A DNA stretch of 64,000 bases from Onchidella celtica (taxonomy: Eukaryota; Mollusca; Gastropoda; Systellommatophora; Onchidiidae). Shown piece by piece: positions 32,917 through 42,522 of the stretch (the stretch's first letter is position 1; each line of letters opens with the position of its first letter). A model generated the notes under the pieces. The model worked only from the letters and a program-made list of their open reading frames with translations, was not told where the DNA came from and did no database searches. The stretch spans positions 42,580,521-42,644,520 of the forward strand of contig OZ007569.1 in NCBI GenBank assembly GCA_963931925.1. The letters run 5' to 3'. The position numbers and the translations under genes are program-made.

Positions 32917-33717
32917 TTCCCTTCAACTGAAGCTGAATGGAAAGATCAAGCCATACTGTTTGAAAAACGCTGGCAGTTTCCGAATTGCGTCGGCGCCGCT
33001 GATGGGAAGCACATTGCCATCCACGCGCCACCTGAATCTGGCTCGTTCTTCTACAACTATAAAGGTTTTAATAGCATAGTGCTAATGGCTATTGCAAACG
33101 CAGACTATGAGCTGCTCTACGTCAACGTTGGAACCAACGGCAGAGTGTCCGATGGTGGCGTAATAGCAAATACCGATTTTTACAAAAATCTATGCAATGG
33201 CTCTTTAAACCTGCCAGGAGATAACCCAGACAACGGATTGCCCTGTGCCTTTATATCGGATGAAGCGTTCGCACTCAGAGAAGATTTTTTAAAGCCATAC
33301 AATGTCAAAATCTTGGATCAAGAAAAGAGGATTTTCAACTATCGCCTCTTGCGTGCTCGCCGCGTGGTTGAAAATGTGTTTGGAATTATGGTTGCTCGCT
33401 TCGGTGTCCTAAGCAAGAAGATTAACCAAATGCCTGAAAACATTGACGACACTGTCCTTGCATGTTGTGCTTTGCACAATTTCCTACGCAAAAATGCAGG
33501 TGCAAGTTACACACCGCCTGATTCTCTCGATTATGAAGACCCTTGCACCCATGAAATGCAAGATGGCCTTCGGGTTGGAGACAACATTGCAGGACTTGCA
33601 AACGGGAAGACCAAGAATGCCCCCGAAAGGGCCAAGCATGTCAGAGAGCAATTTAAAATGTATTTTAATACAGTTGGAAAGGTGGCGTGGCAAGACAAAT
33701 ACATGTACGCGGTTTAA
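32917..33717 (+). CDS. Harbinger DDE transposase, catalytic exon
   Basis: 267 codons including the stop, acceptor CATTATTTCAG, phase 0. All three catalytic acids of a DDE_Tnp_4 nuclease are present: Asp in VGAADGKHIAI, Asp in CAFISDEAFAL and Glu in RVVENVFGIMVARF. The usual CCALHNF block follows. The exon is open and the length is normal, so cleavage chemistry looks preserved. It sits inside the intron of the opposite-strand MADF gene. Confidence 0.85.
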   Translation, partial: FPSTEAEWKDQAILFEKRWQFPNCVGAADGKHIAIHAPPESGSFFYNYKGFNSIVLMAIANADYELLYVNVGTNGRVSDGGVIANTDFYKNLCNGSLNLPGDNPDNGLPCAFISDEAFALREDFLKPYNVKILDQEKRIFNYRLLRARRVVENVFGIMVARFGVLSKKINQMPENIDDTVLACCALHNFLRKNAGASYTPPDSLDYEDPCTHEMQDGLRVGDNIAGLANGKTKNAPERAKHVREQFKMYFNTVGKVAWQDKYMYAV

Positions 33718-33721
33718 TAAA
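33716..33721 (+). terminator. Transposase polyadenylation signal
   Basis: AATAAA overlaps the TAA stop codon (GTTTAATAAAAG). A second AATAAA occurs at about 33827. Confidence 0.5.
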
Positions 33722-33937
33722 AGATAGGATAAGCTATGTACATTTTTGTGAAGTTGATATAGCTCAAACTTCGTGCTTTTCAATGACTGATAACTTTATT
33801 TTTACGCACACATCTTATCTTTCGACAATAAAAGTAAAAGTGGATTACAATGTTACCGTATAAAAATATATACCAGTACTTTGTAATTACTTTTTACCAG
33901 TGTCCATTTCATTATCATCGCGATCTCCACAATTCTA

Positions 33938-33939
33938 AT

Positions 33940-34007
<68 letters not shown>

Positions 34008-34143
34008 CCAAGTCGTGTGTGTGTGTGTGTGTCTGTGTGTCTGAGAGAGAGAGAGAGAGAGAGAGGGGGGGAGGGGGGTAAGAGAGAAAGAAGAAAATTG
34101 TATGCGTATGTTTGGGTGTCTGTGTGAAAGAGAGAGAGTGACG

Positions 34144-34176
<33 letters not shown>

Positions 34177-34200
34177 GAGAGAGAGAGAGAGGGGGGGAGG
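33938..34200. repeat. Composite microsatellite (CAT)n (CAG)16 (GT)n (GA)n
   Basis: Pure CAG units run 33958-34005 (16 copies), followed by GT and several GA/GGGGA tracts. It lies within the MADF gene intron, downstream of the transposase. Confidence 0.95.
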
Positions 34201-34214
34201 GAAGGAGAGCTTAC

Positions 34215-34607
34215 CACACTGTCCGAGTCCGGTGAATCTGGTTGGAATTCGAAGTTTGGGATATTTGACCTGGAATCTCTGGGTGTCTCTTGGTCTTGTA
34301 CAAATAGAAGTTCATTAAAGTACCATAGTTTTGGTTCATAAATTTCATCTCAGCCCGAGCCAGACAGTTTTGAGTTCTCTTGTTTTTTGAATTCTTTCCT
34401 AAAGGCACTCCTAAAATTATTGATTTTTCGTGTCACTGTATCTTTATTTGCGTTTGTTTCAAATTGTCTACAAAATGCAACCAATTTGTCGTATGCATTT
34501 TCCCTAGCAAATTTGTTGCTATACAATTTACTCTTCACCTTCCACAAACACTCCTCTTCTCTGTACAGAGCCAGGAAGTTCAGTGTAACCTCTCTAGTCC
34601 ACGCCAT
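34215..34607 (-). pseudogene. MADF-domain Harbinger protein, exon 1, with in-frame stop
   Basis: MAWTREVTLNFLALYREEE, LWKVKSKLYSN, AYDKLVAFCRQF and KINNFRSAFRKEFKK form a MADF (Myb/SANT-like) DNA-binding domain. After SGSG a TGA at 34350-34352 (codon 86) interrupts the frame. The same frame continues with DEIYEPKLWYFNELLFV, the expected MADF continuation, to the donor GTAAGC. So the gene is disabled unless the stop is read through or is a sequencing error. Exon length 393 bp, phase 0 into exon 2. Confidence 0.72.
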
Positions 34608-35271
34608 GATGAAATCTGCACTATACCACCAGAGCCTAGAATCTAGATTGCTACACACGCGCTACGCAAAACACACGACACAGCGTTTCCCAGAATTTTG
34701 TGTATAGTAGGAGTGCTCAGTGCGTGCTGTATAATTTGAGTTTTTAGTGAAGGCTAAAAAATGTTTGCTATAGAATCTAATATTTTTTTTAAATAAGCAT
34801 TTTAAAAGGGCGTGTACGCGATGACTTTGCTAAATTTAATGCGCTGATTTGAAAAATGCAATTCATTTTAAAATCGGATGACTTTTAAACAAATTTGATA
34901 TTTCTCGAAACGACGTTCTAGTAGAATACGTCATTGGGCGCCATGCCGTCTAGGACTGAAGCAGCGGACGTACGGTAAAAATATTTGGCTGGCCAAATAT
35001 TTCTGAGCATGAGGCTAGACTGCAGTAATTCGGGATTGATGACGCAATACTGACGATGGTTTTGTGATCACACGCACAGGTTTAACTGCAGACTTGCTTC
35101 AGTTTAACTGCAGTCAGTTCTCAGAGAGAAAAGTGAACTTATGTAAAACTGCCACAATCACGGCGGAGTGACGTAAACTGGCTCACTTTGGTTGGTGATA
35201 ATATATTAGCTCGTCCAAGTGTGTACAAACATACCTTCTGTTTTTTTTTAATCCAAAAGTTTCAACACCTG
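34608..35271. other. Right end of the Harbinger and adjoining unit B flank
   Basis: No gene is seen. The element ends near 35122; host repeat sequence shared with units A and C resumes at AGAGAAAAGTGAAC and leads to the solo LTR. Confidence 0.5.
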
Positions 35272-36498
35272 TGTCACGAGCAGAGTTAGGGTCTTGGGGA
35301 TGTTACGACTGCACGAGAGGCAGCTAACTCACACTCGGACACAACCACACAAGAAAAGTATTAAATAACTAGAGCGTATATATGTCAGGCCGGTCAGGCC
35401 ATAGTTTACATAAATATTAATAACAAAACAAAAGACAATAGGGGTATATATCCAAACCAAAAAAAACTCTAATTAATAACTTAACCAATGATATTCATGT
35501 AACTATGGAGGTACTGCAATCAATAGCAAATAGGTATATTATACGAAACTAGATATCAATTTAAAGTGACAGTTGAGTCGCCACTGGCCAGTCGCCAGGC
35601 AAACTCTCCATAAATCATATGGGCTTAAATGTTAGGAGAGCCCAGTACATTCAAAGCCTACAGAAGCACTCTTCGGCTTGTAGGTAATTTAAGCAGTTGC
35701 CAAAAGACTATATTTTATGCACAATCACTATTCAATTCATCAACAATGTGCTATATTATTCCAATCATACTATGGCAATAGATCTATGATACAGGACACT
35801 CGTGGTCGAGTGCCAGCTGGGGTTTCCTTAGTCTTCCTATGAGGCTGTAGTTCTCTCTCTATCTCCGATCTCTATTATGCTTGAATAAATAAGACATATT
35901 ACCATTGCTCACGCCTACTGGTAGGCGCGAACATCAAAATAGCGCAGCGTGGGCTTTCAAAGGTCAGCCCACTCAGACCTTTCTTTCTAGAGCTCAGTCA
36001 GTCCGTTAGCAAGGACTTCTTGTCTTCAAAGCACACAGTTCAGGTACTGGTCGACCGGAGATACTACACGACACGATGCTTCTGCTCGCCTGTATTCACC
36101 AAATCTGAACGTTACACGATGTCTTATACTATCTAACTACCCAGCGTGCTAGTCCGCTGGCCCAATTAGTTCAGCTATCTCATAGGTCGAAACCTCCCAC
36201 CATTTTAATTGTAGTAATACGTCTGCACTATTCTACCAGCCAGTTAACGTGCAAAAACTTGTCTAGTCATACTTAACAATGTCAACTGTCCCCACCTTGT
36301 TTCACCCCTACTCCATTACTTATTAATCACGAACATTAAAACCCACAAAGGTGAATCCAACCGTTTAACTTTACATTTATTTACTCACCAACTATAATTT
36401 GGCGAGGACCGTTCAAGGCCACCAGCCAATTTTTCAAGGCCCTGGTAAAAAAACAACTCACTCTCTGCGTGAGTTTTAATAACATCTGAATCATGACA
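35272..36498. mobile_element. Solo LTR 1 (1,227 bp)
   Basis: Starts TGTCACGAGC and ends ATCATGACA, with a perfect ACCTG duplication at 35267-35271 and 36499-36503. Units A and C carry the empty site. No internal region is present, so it is a solo LTR formed by LTR recombination. Confidence 0.85.
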
Positions 36499-36657
36499 AC
36501 CTGAAAGGACAAAGAATGTGGGTGAGCAGGCAATGACAAGAGGGTTTTGACCAGTCTAAAGAACATGACCATATATTTTGATAAAAACACAAAAGACAAA
36601 ATCCTCGTGCAAGTTGTATAAGACAAAACAACACTAAAAGTAAACCCAAGACACAAA

Positions 36658-37736
36658 GATCGCGTGTCCACCAAAACAGAACCGTCACGGCTAAGAATGG
36701 CCAGTCTCGGAAAATCGGGAGTTGACACAAGACACCGTTTTTTCCCCTTTGCAATCAACCAGAATCATCAATAAGTGTGTCCACCAGAAAGACCCGACTG
36801 CTCCAGACAAACCTCGAGTCGGTTGGAATGCCGCTTGCACCATTTTTTCACGGTTTGTTGGGTGATCCATGAGCGGTAGGCTCAGCCACCTCAAAAAAAT
36901 ATGTTTAATTTTTTACCTCAAATAGCAAAACTAATGTCATATTCGTAATCAGCACCTCAAAATTAGCAAAGTCTACACGCAAACCACTTGGTTTAAGTGC
37001 GTATTTATCGTTTTACTGAAAATAAAATTAATTCCTATATCTTTTCATTCCGGTCTTGTGTGTTTTGACCTAATGACCCGACTCACTCCCTTGTTTCGAG
37101 TATCGCTTTATTAAAATATAAAAGCCCCCAGCCTTTTATTTCCGCCCTCTGTCCTTGGAGTGTTTTGTATGTCCTGACCCGCTCTCTCTGGCACATTTGT
37201 TGTAGCTCTAGTAGAAGTGTTTGATTTTGTCACATTCAAAATAAAAGATGAAATACTTATTGTAGAAGTATTCAAGTTGAAGTTCATTTATGACAAAAGC
37301 GACCCAAAGCACCGCAACAAAGACTACCTGGGAAGAAGTTCAAACGAAGATTGTGTCATTCTCAAGTACTCTTTAAATTTCACAGCATCTTGAGCATTAT
37401 CAGGAAACAAATGGTGGAACTCACCACATGTTAATCCAACACGACCTATAGGATAAATCCAATGTTTATGGAATCTAAGCTTAGCCCTTCTCCTTCTTTC
37501 TAACCATAAATTATCCATAAAAAGGCTTGCCTCTTCTTTTTCAGGCAAGACGTCATCATTCCTCTTCATTCAAGTTCAACAGTGCTGTGCATAGGGATCA
37601 CACACACACATGGGCTGGTCGGGTCGTTTCCGAACAGTCGGTCCGTTTTGGTGGACACGCTGGCAGGAAACGACGAGACCAGATTTTCGCCACGAGTGAA
37701 AAATCGTGACGGTTCCGTTTTGATGGACACGCCGCC
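36658..37736 (-). mobile_element. Non-autonomous PIF/Harbinger element, unit B
   Basis: Counterpart of the unit A element, with the same terminal repeats. The right target TAA is at 37737-37739; the left has become AAA (36655-36657). The transposase N-terminal remnant is at 37339-37569 (-). Confidence 0.8.
37339..37569 (-). pseudogene. Harbinger transposase N-terminal exon remnant, unit B
   Basis: Same RRRRAKLRFHKHWI, RVGLTCGEFHHLF and KFKEYLRMTQSSFELLPR layout as in unit A, ending at the donor CCCAG|GTAGTC. No catalytic exons follow. Confidence 0.65.
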
Positions 37737-37754
37737 TAAGTATTCTTCTAAGAT

Positions 37755-37760
37755 TTTATT
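37755..37760 (-). terminator. FMO-B polyadenylation signal AATAAA
   Basis: Same position relative to the FMO stop as in A and C. Confidence 0.65.
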
Positions 37761-37778
37761 TTCCAGAGGATAGAAAGC

Positions 37779-38577
37779 TCACAGCACTGAGCCTATCAGG
37801 CGGAGAACAATGAATGTTGCCACGATAAGGAAAACAAAATATTTGAATAATTTTATCCATCCATCGTATAAACCATCTTTTTCTCCCAATCCTGCGGTTC
37901 TTGTTTTCATTGGATAATATGTTTTCTCTTCCACCTGCATGATTGCGTCAGCAGCTCCTTCCCATTGGCCAGGCCCGTCCAATCGCCACTGTGGAGGCGT
38001 GGCTGGGCCGAAAAAGATCTTGTACCAAAGTTTGTAATTTGTGAAAAAATATTTCTTCAAATTCGGTTTACAACCAATCATATCGGCCAGTGTGTCGAGA
38101 TAATTAATGAAGTAAACTTGAAGGCTGTATCGCGGAGAATCCACGTATTTCGACTGCAAGAACGCTTTCCTCTTTTGGACTGTCTCCTTCATGACATCGC
38201 TGTCTGGCAGTCGGCTTTTCCCAGATAGGACTCTTGCCGCCACACGTGCTTGCATCTCTAGAATTGGAGGCAAAGATCCAAAAGGTTGAACTAGACCAAC
38301 CACAGCAAGGGTCGAAGGTTGGAGGTCAATGGGAAAGATAAGGTTGTACAACCAGGGGTAGCGACCCTCCAACTTGATAACAGATTTGTCCAGAAAGGGG
38401 AAACTAAAATTAAACCCTGTAGCAAAAATGACGGCGTCTAAACCTGCCAAAACCCTGCCATCTTCCAAGACTGCTGAGGTTTCCGTGAAGTAAGCGACAT
38501 CTGTATGCATTGTGATTGCTCCAACAAGTATTCGATTAGGCAGGTCGTCGCTGATTGTGACAAGTCCGGCATCATAT
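37779..38577 (-). pseudogene. FMO-B exon 6
   Basis: 799 bp, open to the stop at 37779-37781. Contains [17 protein letters not shown] and the terminal hydrophobic [19 protein letters not shown]. Nearly identical to unit C. Confidence 0.85.
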
Positions 38578-39198
38578 CTGAAATTATGTGAATTATCATC
38601 AACCATTGATCTTCTAAAGGGAACAGACTGCCAAAGTCTAAGTTTCTATTTAAATCAACTGTTTTCAATGTTTATATATAGATATCTAAAAAAAAAAAAA
38701 ACAACAGATCGATATCTTCCTGAATGTTTGTTACCCATAGCGGCTAAACCGCTAACCTGAGTAAGTAAGTAACAAGGAGTCTGTCGTACATTTTTTTCAC
38801 GAGTTTGTTTTTTATGAGTTTTGTTGTTGTTGTTTTTGTTTGTTTATTGACATTTGACCTGACGTGGTGCAGACAGAGACACTTTGAAATCTGACAATAT
38901 TGTTAGTTCCCCATTGATAGTCCCAAGTTCATAAACTAGCAGTATCACCAGCTGATTGTAGATAATGATATGCATTTTCTTGTGATGAGTTTTAAATGTG
39001 ATGAAAGGAAAGAATGGAAGAAGGAAACGCCATAGAGCCAAATTAACACTCTTTTAATGTATAAATTTACAAACCAGCAGTGTTGGTGAATGAGGAACAT
39101 GAAAATGGCAAGAAAACAGAAAGAGAGAAAGACGGGAAAAAGAAAGAAAGAAAGAAAGAAGAGCTGCCATTCCTTATATATACATATATTTTACAAAC

Positions 39199-39357
39199 CT
39201 GAAGTTTGGTGATAAACCATAGTTAGAATGCTTGTACTTGTAGTTTATTCTGTGATAATACACTGGACACTCTTCTAACAATTGCTTGATCAAAAGGCTG
39301 ACCAAACTCAGCAGCACGTTGGATGACATAAGCACCACGACGGGTACTCATAAATAC
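39199..39357 (-). pseudogene. FMO-B exon 5, 29-bp deletion
   Basis: Splice sites are retained, but 29 bp covering the QLLPHEL region is missing near 39269, which shifts the frame. Confidence 0.85.
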
Positions 39358-40827
39358 CTGTAGGTGAATAATTACAAGATACTGTTTTATACTGACAATA
39401 GAGAAACTTTATTCATGGTCTTCTTCAGAAGGCCGTCGAAAAAAATCCTTCCGAACTTAAGACATCATGAAGGATTCATTTTCAGGTTATCTATTTCCAT
39501 TTAAGACTGACGAAAAGAGTGTATGTATGTATAGTATGTATAGAGAGATCACACTTGCTCCAAATCGCGAAACTAGGACGCTGCGGTAACTGGAATTGAA
39601 AGAGACCGTCTTCACCTAAGATATTTACTGAGGTCTGTTCACATTTTGGGGCTAATTGAAATTATTTAGAACCGCCGAGTGGAAATGTATAAACGGGTAT
39701 TGTTTACCGCAGCGACCTATTTTCCACTCTAGTGGTTTCGCGGATTCCCCTGTGTCTCATAGTGCAAATGGACCAATAGTGAACCATCTCTATACATATA
39801 CATATTCTCTGCTGACGACACAAGCTGCACTGACAGCAAAGACAATTGAGTAACTACTTGCAGTATTCCCATAAAATGGGTTTAAATTTGCGCGGTGCTG
39901 TTTTTTCAAGAGCTTTTTGAGGTCAGGCTCCTTCATTGTGTCGTTTGGGTATTATTATTTCGCGAGGCTTTGCTACATTTTTTGCCAATTTCTTGACTTT
40001 TCACTGTTCGTAGTTTTGCATTGTTTTACATACATAATAAAAGTTACTTCTGCGTGGTTTTGAAATATAATAATATGCCTCAGGCTGTATCATTTTTGGG
40101 CATTTCCGTGGGCATATAGAAAATGTCACCATTAAAATGAAAAGTGCGCACGACCTCTGCAAGGCGCACTGTGCTTGATAAAAAGTAAGTACTTAAAAAA
40201 ACACGCTTCATGGAAAGCGGACTCCATGGATCAGATTTGGCAAATTGAACACAACGGCCTTACGACATTTAAATCTACCACAGGGTGGTAATAAAAATTC
40301 TGTTGTGAGTATAAGTAGAATGCACATGAGGTTACAGAGTGTTTTTTTTTGTTTTGTTGATGTTCTTCCTACACTAAAGATCACCGGTGGATCAGCGGAT
40401 TGGTGTAACTTTCAGATATGTCTAAACGGTTAAAATGCCTGCTGGTTGCATTGTAATTCATTGTTATGACAGGAGTGGAAAGGATGGATCCAAGCTCGTC
40501 AGATCCTCTACCATCCGTGTAAACAAAGGAAGTGAAAGAATTGACCGAACGTCTCCCGTTGAACATGTAAACACGTGCCATTGTTTACTGTAGTGAACTA
40601 CTTTTAGCTTGCCGCCGGTTGGTTCACGACGCCTCCCGTGCTCGCAGTGCAAATCAACTAACGAATCAAAATCAATGCCACAATCGCCATGGTGATGCGT
40701 GGGTCCCGGTCACTAAAGATGGCGGATATATGACCAAGATAGACCCTGCCTTAACGGTATTACCTTTCATTATCTTTACCAATCGAAACCAACAATACAA
40801 CGAGCGAGCGAGCATAGCGACACTTAC

Positions 40828-40952
40828 GTGCTGGGCATGTCTACTCAGCTCACACGCTACATCTGCACCAGAATTTCCAATGCCAACCATAAGAACTCTC
40901 TTGTTTTCAAACCTTCGAAAGTCTTTGAAGTCGTGAGTATGAAGCACTTTTC
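40828..40952 (-). pseudogene. FMO-B exon 4
   Basis: 125 bp, same splice sites and NADPH motif (VGIGNSGAD) as A and C; the first Val of the VLVVG stretch reads Met here. Confidence 0.82.
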
Positions 40953-41280
40953 CTGTCGATGAGAAAATGGCATGTCTGCAATGTGTACATGAACGATTAG
41001 CTGGGGTGAAGTGTCCTTTGATTCGCCCAATGTCTTCAGACGAGATTTTTTAATGGGGTCCTGCACACTCACACTTGCACATACTCAGAGAGAGAAAGAA
41101 AGAGAGGGGGAGAGAGAGAGAGAGACAGAGAGAGAGAGAGAGGGAGAGAAAGAAAGAAAGAGGGAGAGAGAAGAAGAACAAGAACAAGAACAAGAAGAAG
41201 GGAGGAAATTGAATAATCGAGAACATTTTCAGTACACTGTTTGAAAGGTAACTAAAAGAAAAAGAAAAAGAGAAGTGTCT

Positions 41281-41462
41281 TCCCCCCCCCCCCCCCCATA
41301 GTCTAATATACCTATCTCAATTCAAAACAACTACAGTAATAACAAGATAGAACCCCCCCCCCCCACCCAGCCACAGTCTAATATACCTATCTCAATTCAC
41401 AACAACTACAGTAATAACAAGATAGAACCCCCCGCCCACCCCCCACCCCCCCCCCCCCAAAA
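41281..41462. repeat. Two-copy tandem repeat with poly-C spacers, unit B
   Basis: Two copies of about 58 bp (TCTAATATACCTATCTCAAT ... AACAAGATAGAA) are separated and flanked by C-runs. Also in unit C (59772-59946), absent from unit A. Confidence 0.9.
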
Positions 41463-41586
41463 AAAACCAACAACAACAAAGACTGCAAAAATTCTTGCGG
41501 CTGTAGGTTTTTGTTTTTTTTTATAATTTGTCTGTCTTTACAGAACGATCCTTTCCATCACCTGTCTATGTGGGCACCCTGCCCAC

Positions 41587-41752
41587 CTTTAAAAGACTCC
41601 AGCCCCTTAACTTTTGGCATGTTCGGTTCATGCAGGTGACCGTTGCACACAATCACCGCGTCCACAGTTTCCCTGTCCACTGTCCCTGTTGTCAGATTCT
41701 GTGACGTCACAATCCACTGGCCGGTTGCTTCAAAATCTGGACTTTTATCGAC
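41587..41752 (-). pseudogene. FMO-B exon 3
   Basis: 166 bp, open, same splice sites as in A and C. Confidence 0.82.
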
Positions 41753-42022
41753 CTGGTGAAAAAAAAAATATGATAAATATTATTGGCCTTCAGTGGGATA
41801 GGCAAGCAATTTGAGCTGGATACATCAAAATGTCAATTTGTCCCTGCACGTACAAGTGTAAATTTGCATTTTATGAACCCTTTTGGCAACGTATTTCAAT
41901 CAGTACCAATAAACTACGATCTGTTAAGGTCTACAGAAAATTATATTCGTAACATATTCCCATTACATTCTTCGTTACCCGACTCTGTTCTAGTATATCA
42001 ATAAGATTGGGCATTGTGCTAT

Positions 42023-42073
42023 CTCTCTCTCTCTCTCTCCCTCTCTCTCTCTCTCTCTCCCTTTTCTCCCCTA

Positions 42074-42151
<78 letters not shown>
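42023..42151. repeat. (CT)n microsatellite, unit B FMO intron
   Basis: Interrupted CT tract at the place of the unit A CT/GT tract; the GT part is missing here and in C. Confidence 0.95.
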
Positions 42152-42153
<2 letters not shown>

Positions 42154-42334
42154 AAGATTTGAAAATGAAACAGTAGACTACAGGCAACTAATTAATATTA
42201 ATGTCCTGATATCTCTTGAAAAGACACTGACTCATTTATCGTCCGATCAGTCTTATAATTATTTTCTGGTCAAATTCTACATATAATTACCTTTTGACCT
42301 TAATTAATATTTGTGATGTGCACAGAAGACTCAC

Positions 42335-42522
42335 CTTTTGTACAGAAGTATTCAGTGTGACGTATTGCCGCAATTTGTGATGCGCTGCATACAGGTCTAG
42401 ATACTTCTTGAAGTAGCGGTGGGACATGAAATTCGGGAATTCCTTCGGGATAGGGAAATCGCTGTAGCATGTCATCTCCTTACATGAGTTGATGACACAA
42501 GAGTTGTAGATACTGGGAAAGC
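42335..42522 (-). pseudogene. FMO-B exon 2
   Basis: 188 bp, open, donor AAAG|GTGAGT. It has no upstream partner exon. Confidence 0.82.

Larger units (their letters stand above)
31003..35122 (+). mobile_element. Two-gene PIF/Harbinger transposon
   Basis: About 4.1 kb inserted in the unit B flank; units A and C show the uninterrupted site. The left end is TAA|AGGGCCTATTCCACGC, as expected for a Harbinger. It encodes a DDE transposase (+) and a MADF-domain partner protein (-), the usual Harbinger pair. Copies of an AACTGCAGTT-type motif crowd the first 150 bp and the last 60 bp. The right end, near CAGTTCTCAG, does not mirror the left and lacks the TAA, so the right terminal repeat appears lost. 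Confidence 0.8.
37779..42522 (-). pseudogene. FMO-B, lacks exon 1, frameshift in exon 5
   Basis: Exons 2-6 are found at 42335-42522, 41587-41752, 40828-40952, 39199-39357 and 37779-38577. Exon 1, with the start codon and FAD-binding loop, is absent: about 315 bp matching unit A 24567-24880 is deleted at the junction near 42846. Exon 5 is 159 bp instead of 188, a 29-bp loss that breaks the frame. Exon 6 is full length and keeps the FATGF motif and C-terminal hydrophobic segment. The gene cannot make a working FMO from its own exons. Confidence 0.87.
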
